Program-made: the position numbers and the translations under genes | Shown: positions 7,049 to 7,316 of the stretch, piece by piece | How the letters are laid out: each line of letters begins with the position of its first letter | Numbering within the stretch: position 1 is the stretch's first letter | Notes under the pieces: model-generated | Databases searched by the model: none | What the model was told of the DNA's origin: nothing | Seen by the model: the letters and a program-made list of their open reading frames with translations, nothing else | Source of the DNA: CAYZEZ01 sp964477295 | Lineage (GTDB): Bacteria > Bacteroidota > Bacteroidia > Bacteroidales > SM23-62 | Length of the DNA: 7,316 bases | Assembly: GCA_964477295.1 (NCBI GenBank) | Contig: CAYZEZ010000242.1 | Location: 1 to 7,316, forward strand | Reading direction: 5' to 3'

Positions 7049-7316
7049 TCACCATCTCCTGTTTCCGGTCAGGTAATCGGGTCGTACAATCTTCCATAAT
7101 CGCTTTTCCGTGCTCGTATCATTGTTATGCTTGTTTTCATCCCGTGTGACATTGTAAACCGGCTGAATGAATTCGTCAAGTATTTCCCCGTTGCTTCTGC
7201 TCAAACCCACGGCACGCCTCACGGCCTTTCTTCCAAAGCGGTTCCGCAGGGTGTCGAGAGCAAGGTAGAGCCTGACCATCTCGGGGGTATCTTCAAACAT
7301 ATTGAGCTGTTGCACC
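7049..7316 (-). CDS. dinB: DinB-like Y-family DNA polymerase, C-terminal end (5' end outside window)
   Basis: Only the last 88 or so residues are visible; the frame is open to the right edge, and the catalytic palm lies outside. The opening QQLNMFED contains a beta-sliding-clamp-binding motif (QLNMF, consensus QLxLF). It is followed by RLYLALDTLRNRFGRKAVRRAVGLS, which matches the conserved end of DinB/Pol IV proteins after their clamp motif. A further tail of about 50 residues (QPVYNVTRDENKHNNDT and on to GNRRW) is rich in Asn, Arg, Asp and Lys, and I recognise no domain in it. These enzymes copy past damaged template bases. The gene precedes the DnaE-type polymerase by 44 bases on the same strand, which suggests co-transcription as a mutagenesis/repair unit. 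Because the catalytic residues are not visible, an inactive ImuB-like protein cannot be excluded, although the tail is more DinB-like. Confidence 0.82.
   Translation of the reverse strand, partial: VQQLNMFEDTPEMVRLYLALDTLRNRFGRKAVRRAVGLSRSNGEILDEFIQPVYNVTRDENKHNNDTSTEKRLWKIVRPDYLTGNRRW

Noticed and set aside
1..7316. Search for tRNA, CRISPR, insertion sequence, toxin-antitoxin or defence genes
   Set aside because: No repeat array, transposase motif, tRNA-like fold or recognisable defence domain was seen on either strand. The polymerase pair is best explained as repair rather than defence.

Overview
The window looks like a chromosomal segment from a Bacteroidota bacterium. The evidence is a DUF4861 protein next to a small outer-membrane beta-barrel protein, starts with no clear Shine-Dalgarno sequence in A/T-rich leaders, a TTG/TAnnTTTG-like promoter candidate, and a second DnaE-type polymerase paired with a DinB-type polymerase in the style of that phylum. 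The genus cannot be read from the sequence. I see no tRNA, rRNA, CRISPR array, insertion sequence or prophage gene.

Plus strand, 1-1875: the window opens inside a long RelA/SpoT-homologue gene ((p)ppGpp synthetase/hydrolase). Only its C-terminal regulatory half is present (TGS, helical, zinc-finger-like and ACT domains). Ten bases after its stop, a PrsW-type intramembrane protease gene begins, probably in the same transcript. This unit converges with the next one and leaves only 13 bases between the stops.

Minus strand, 3519-1889: an exported DUF4861 protein is followed by a predicted 8-stranded outer-membrane beta-barrel. They form a likely two-gene unit with a candidate promoter near 3615-3646. 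No SusC/SusD or glycoside hydrolase gene is in view.

Minus strand, 7316-3695: the end of a DinB-like Y-family polymerase gene is followed by a complete 979-residue DnaE-type C-family polymerase that lacks the tau-binding tail of the replicative enzyme. A 110-residue four-helix membrane protein of unknown function comes next. The two polymerase genes are separated by 44 bases that hold a strong hairpin. Together they look like a translesion or mutagenic repair cassette, functionally comparable to imuB-dnaE2 (inference). The DinB tail carries a clear beta-clamp motif. The DnaE has only a degenerate one and a PHP domain with lost metal ligands, so the Y-family partner may be what brings it to the clamp.

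Nothing here is demonstrably a new system. The items most worth following are the DinB/DnaE cassette with its intergenic hairpin, the unexplained DinB C-terminal tail, the membrane protein at the end of the cassette, and the orphan DUF4861/beta-barrel pair.
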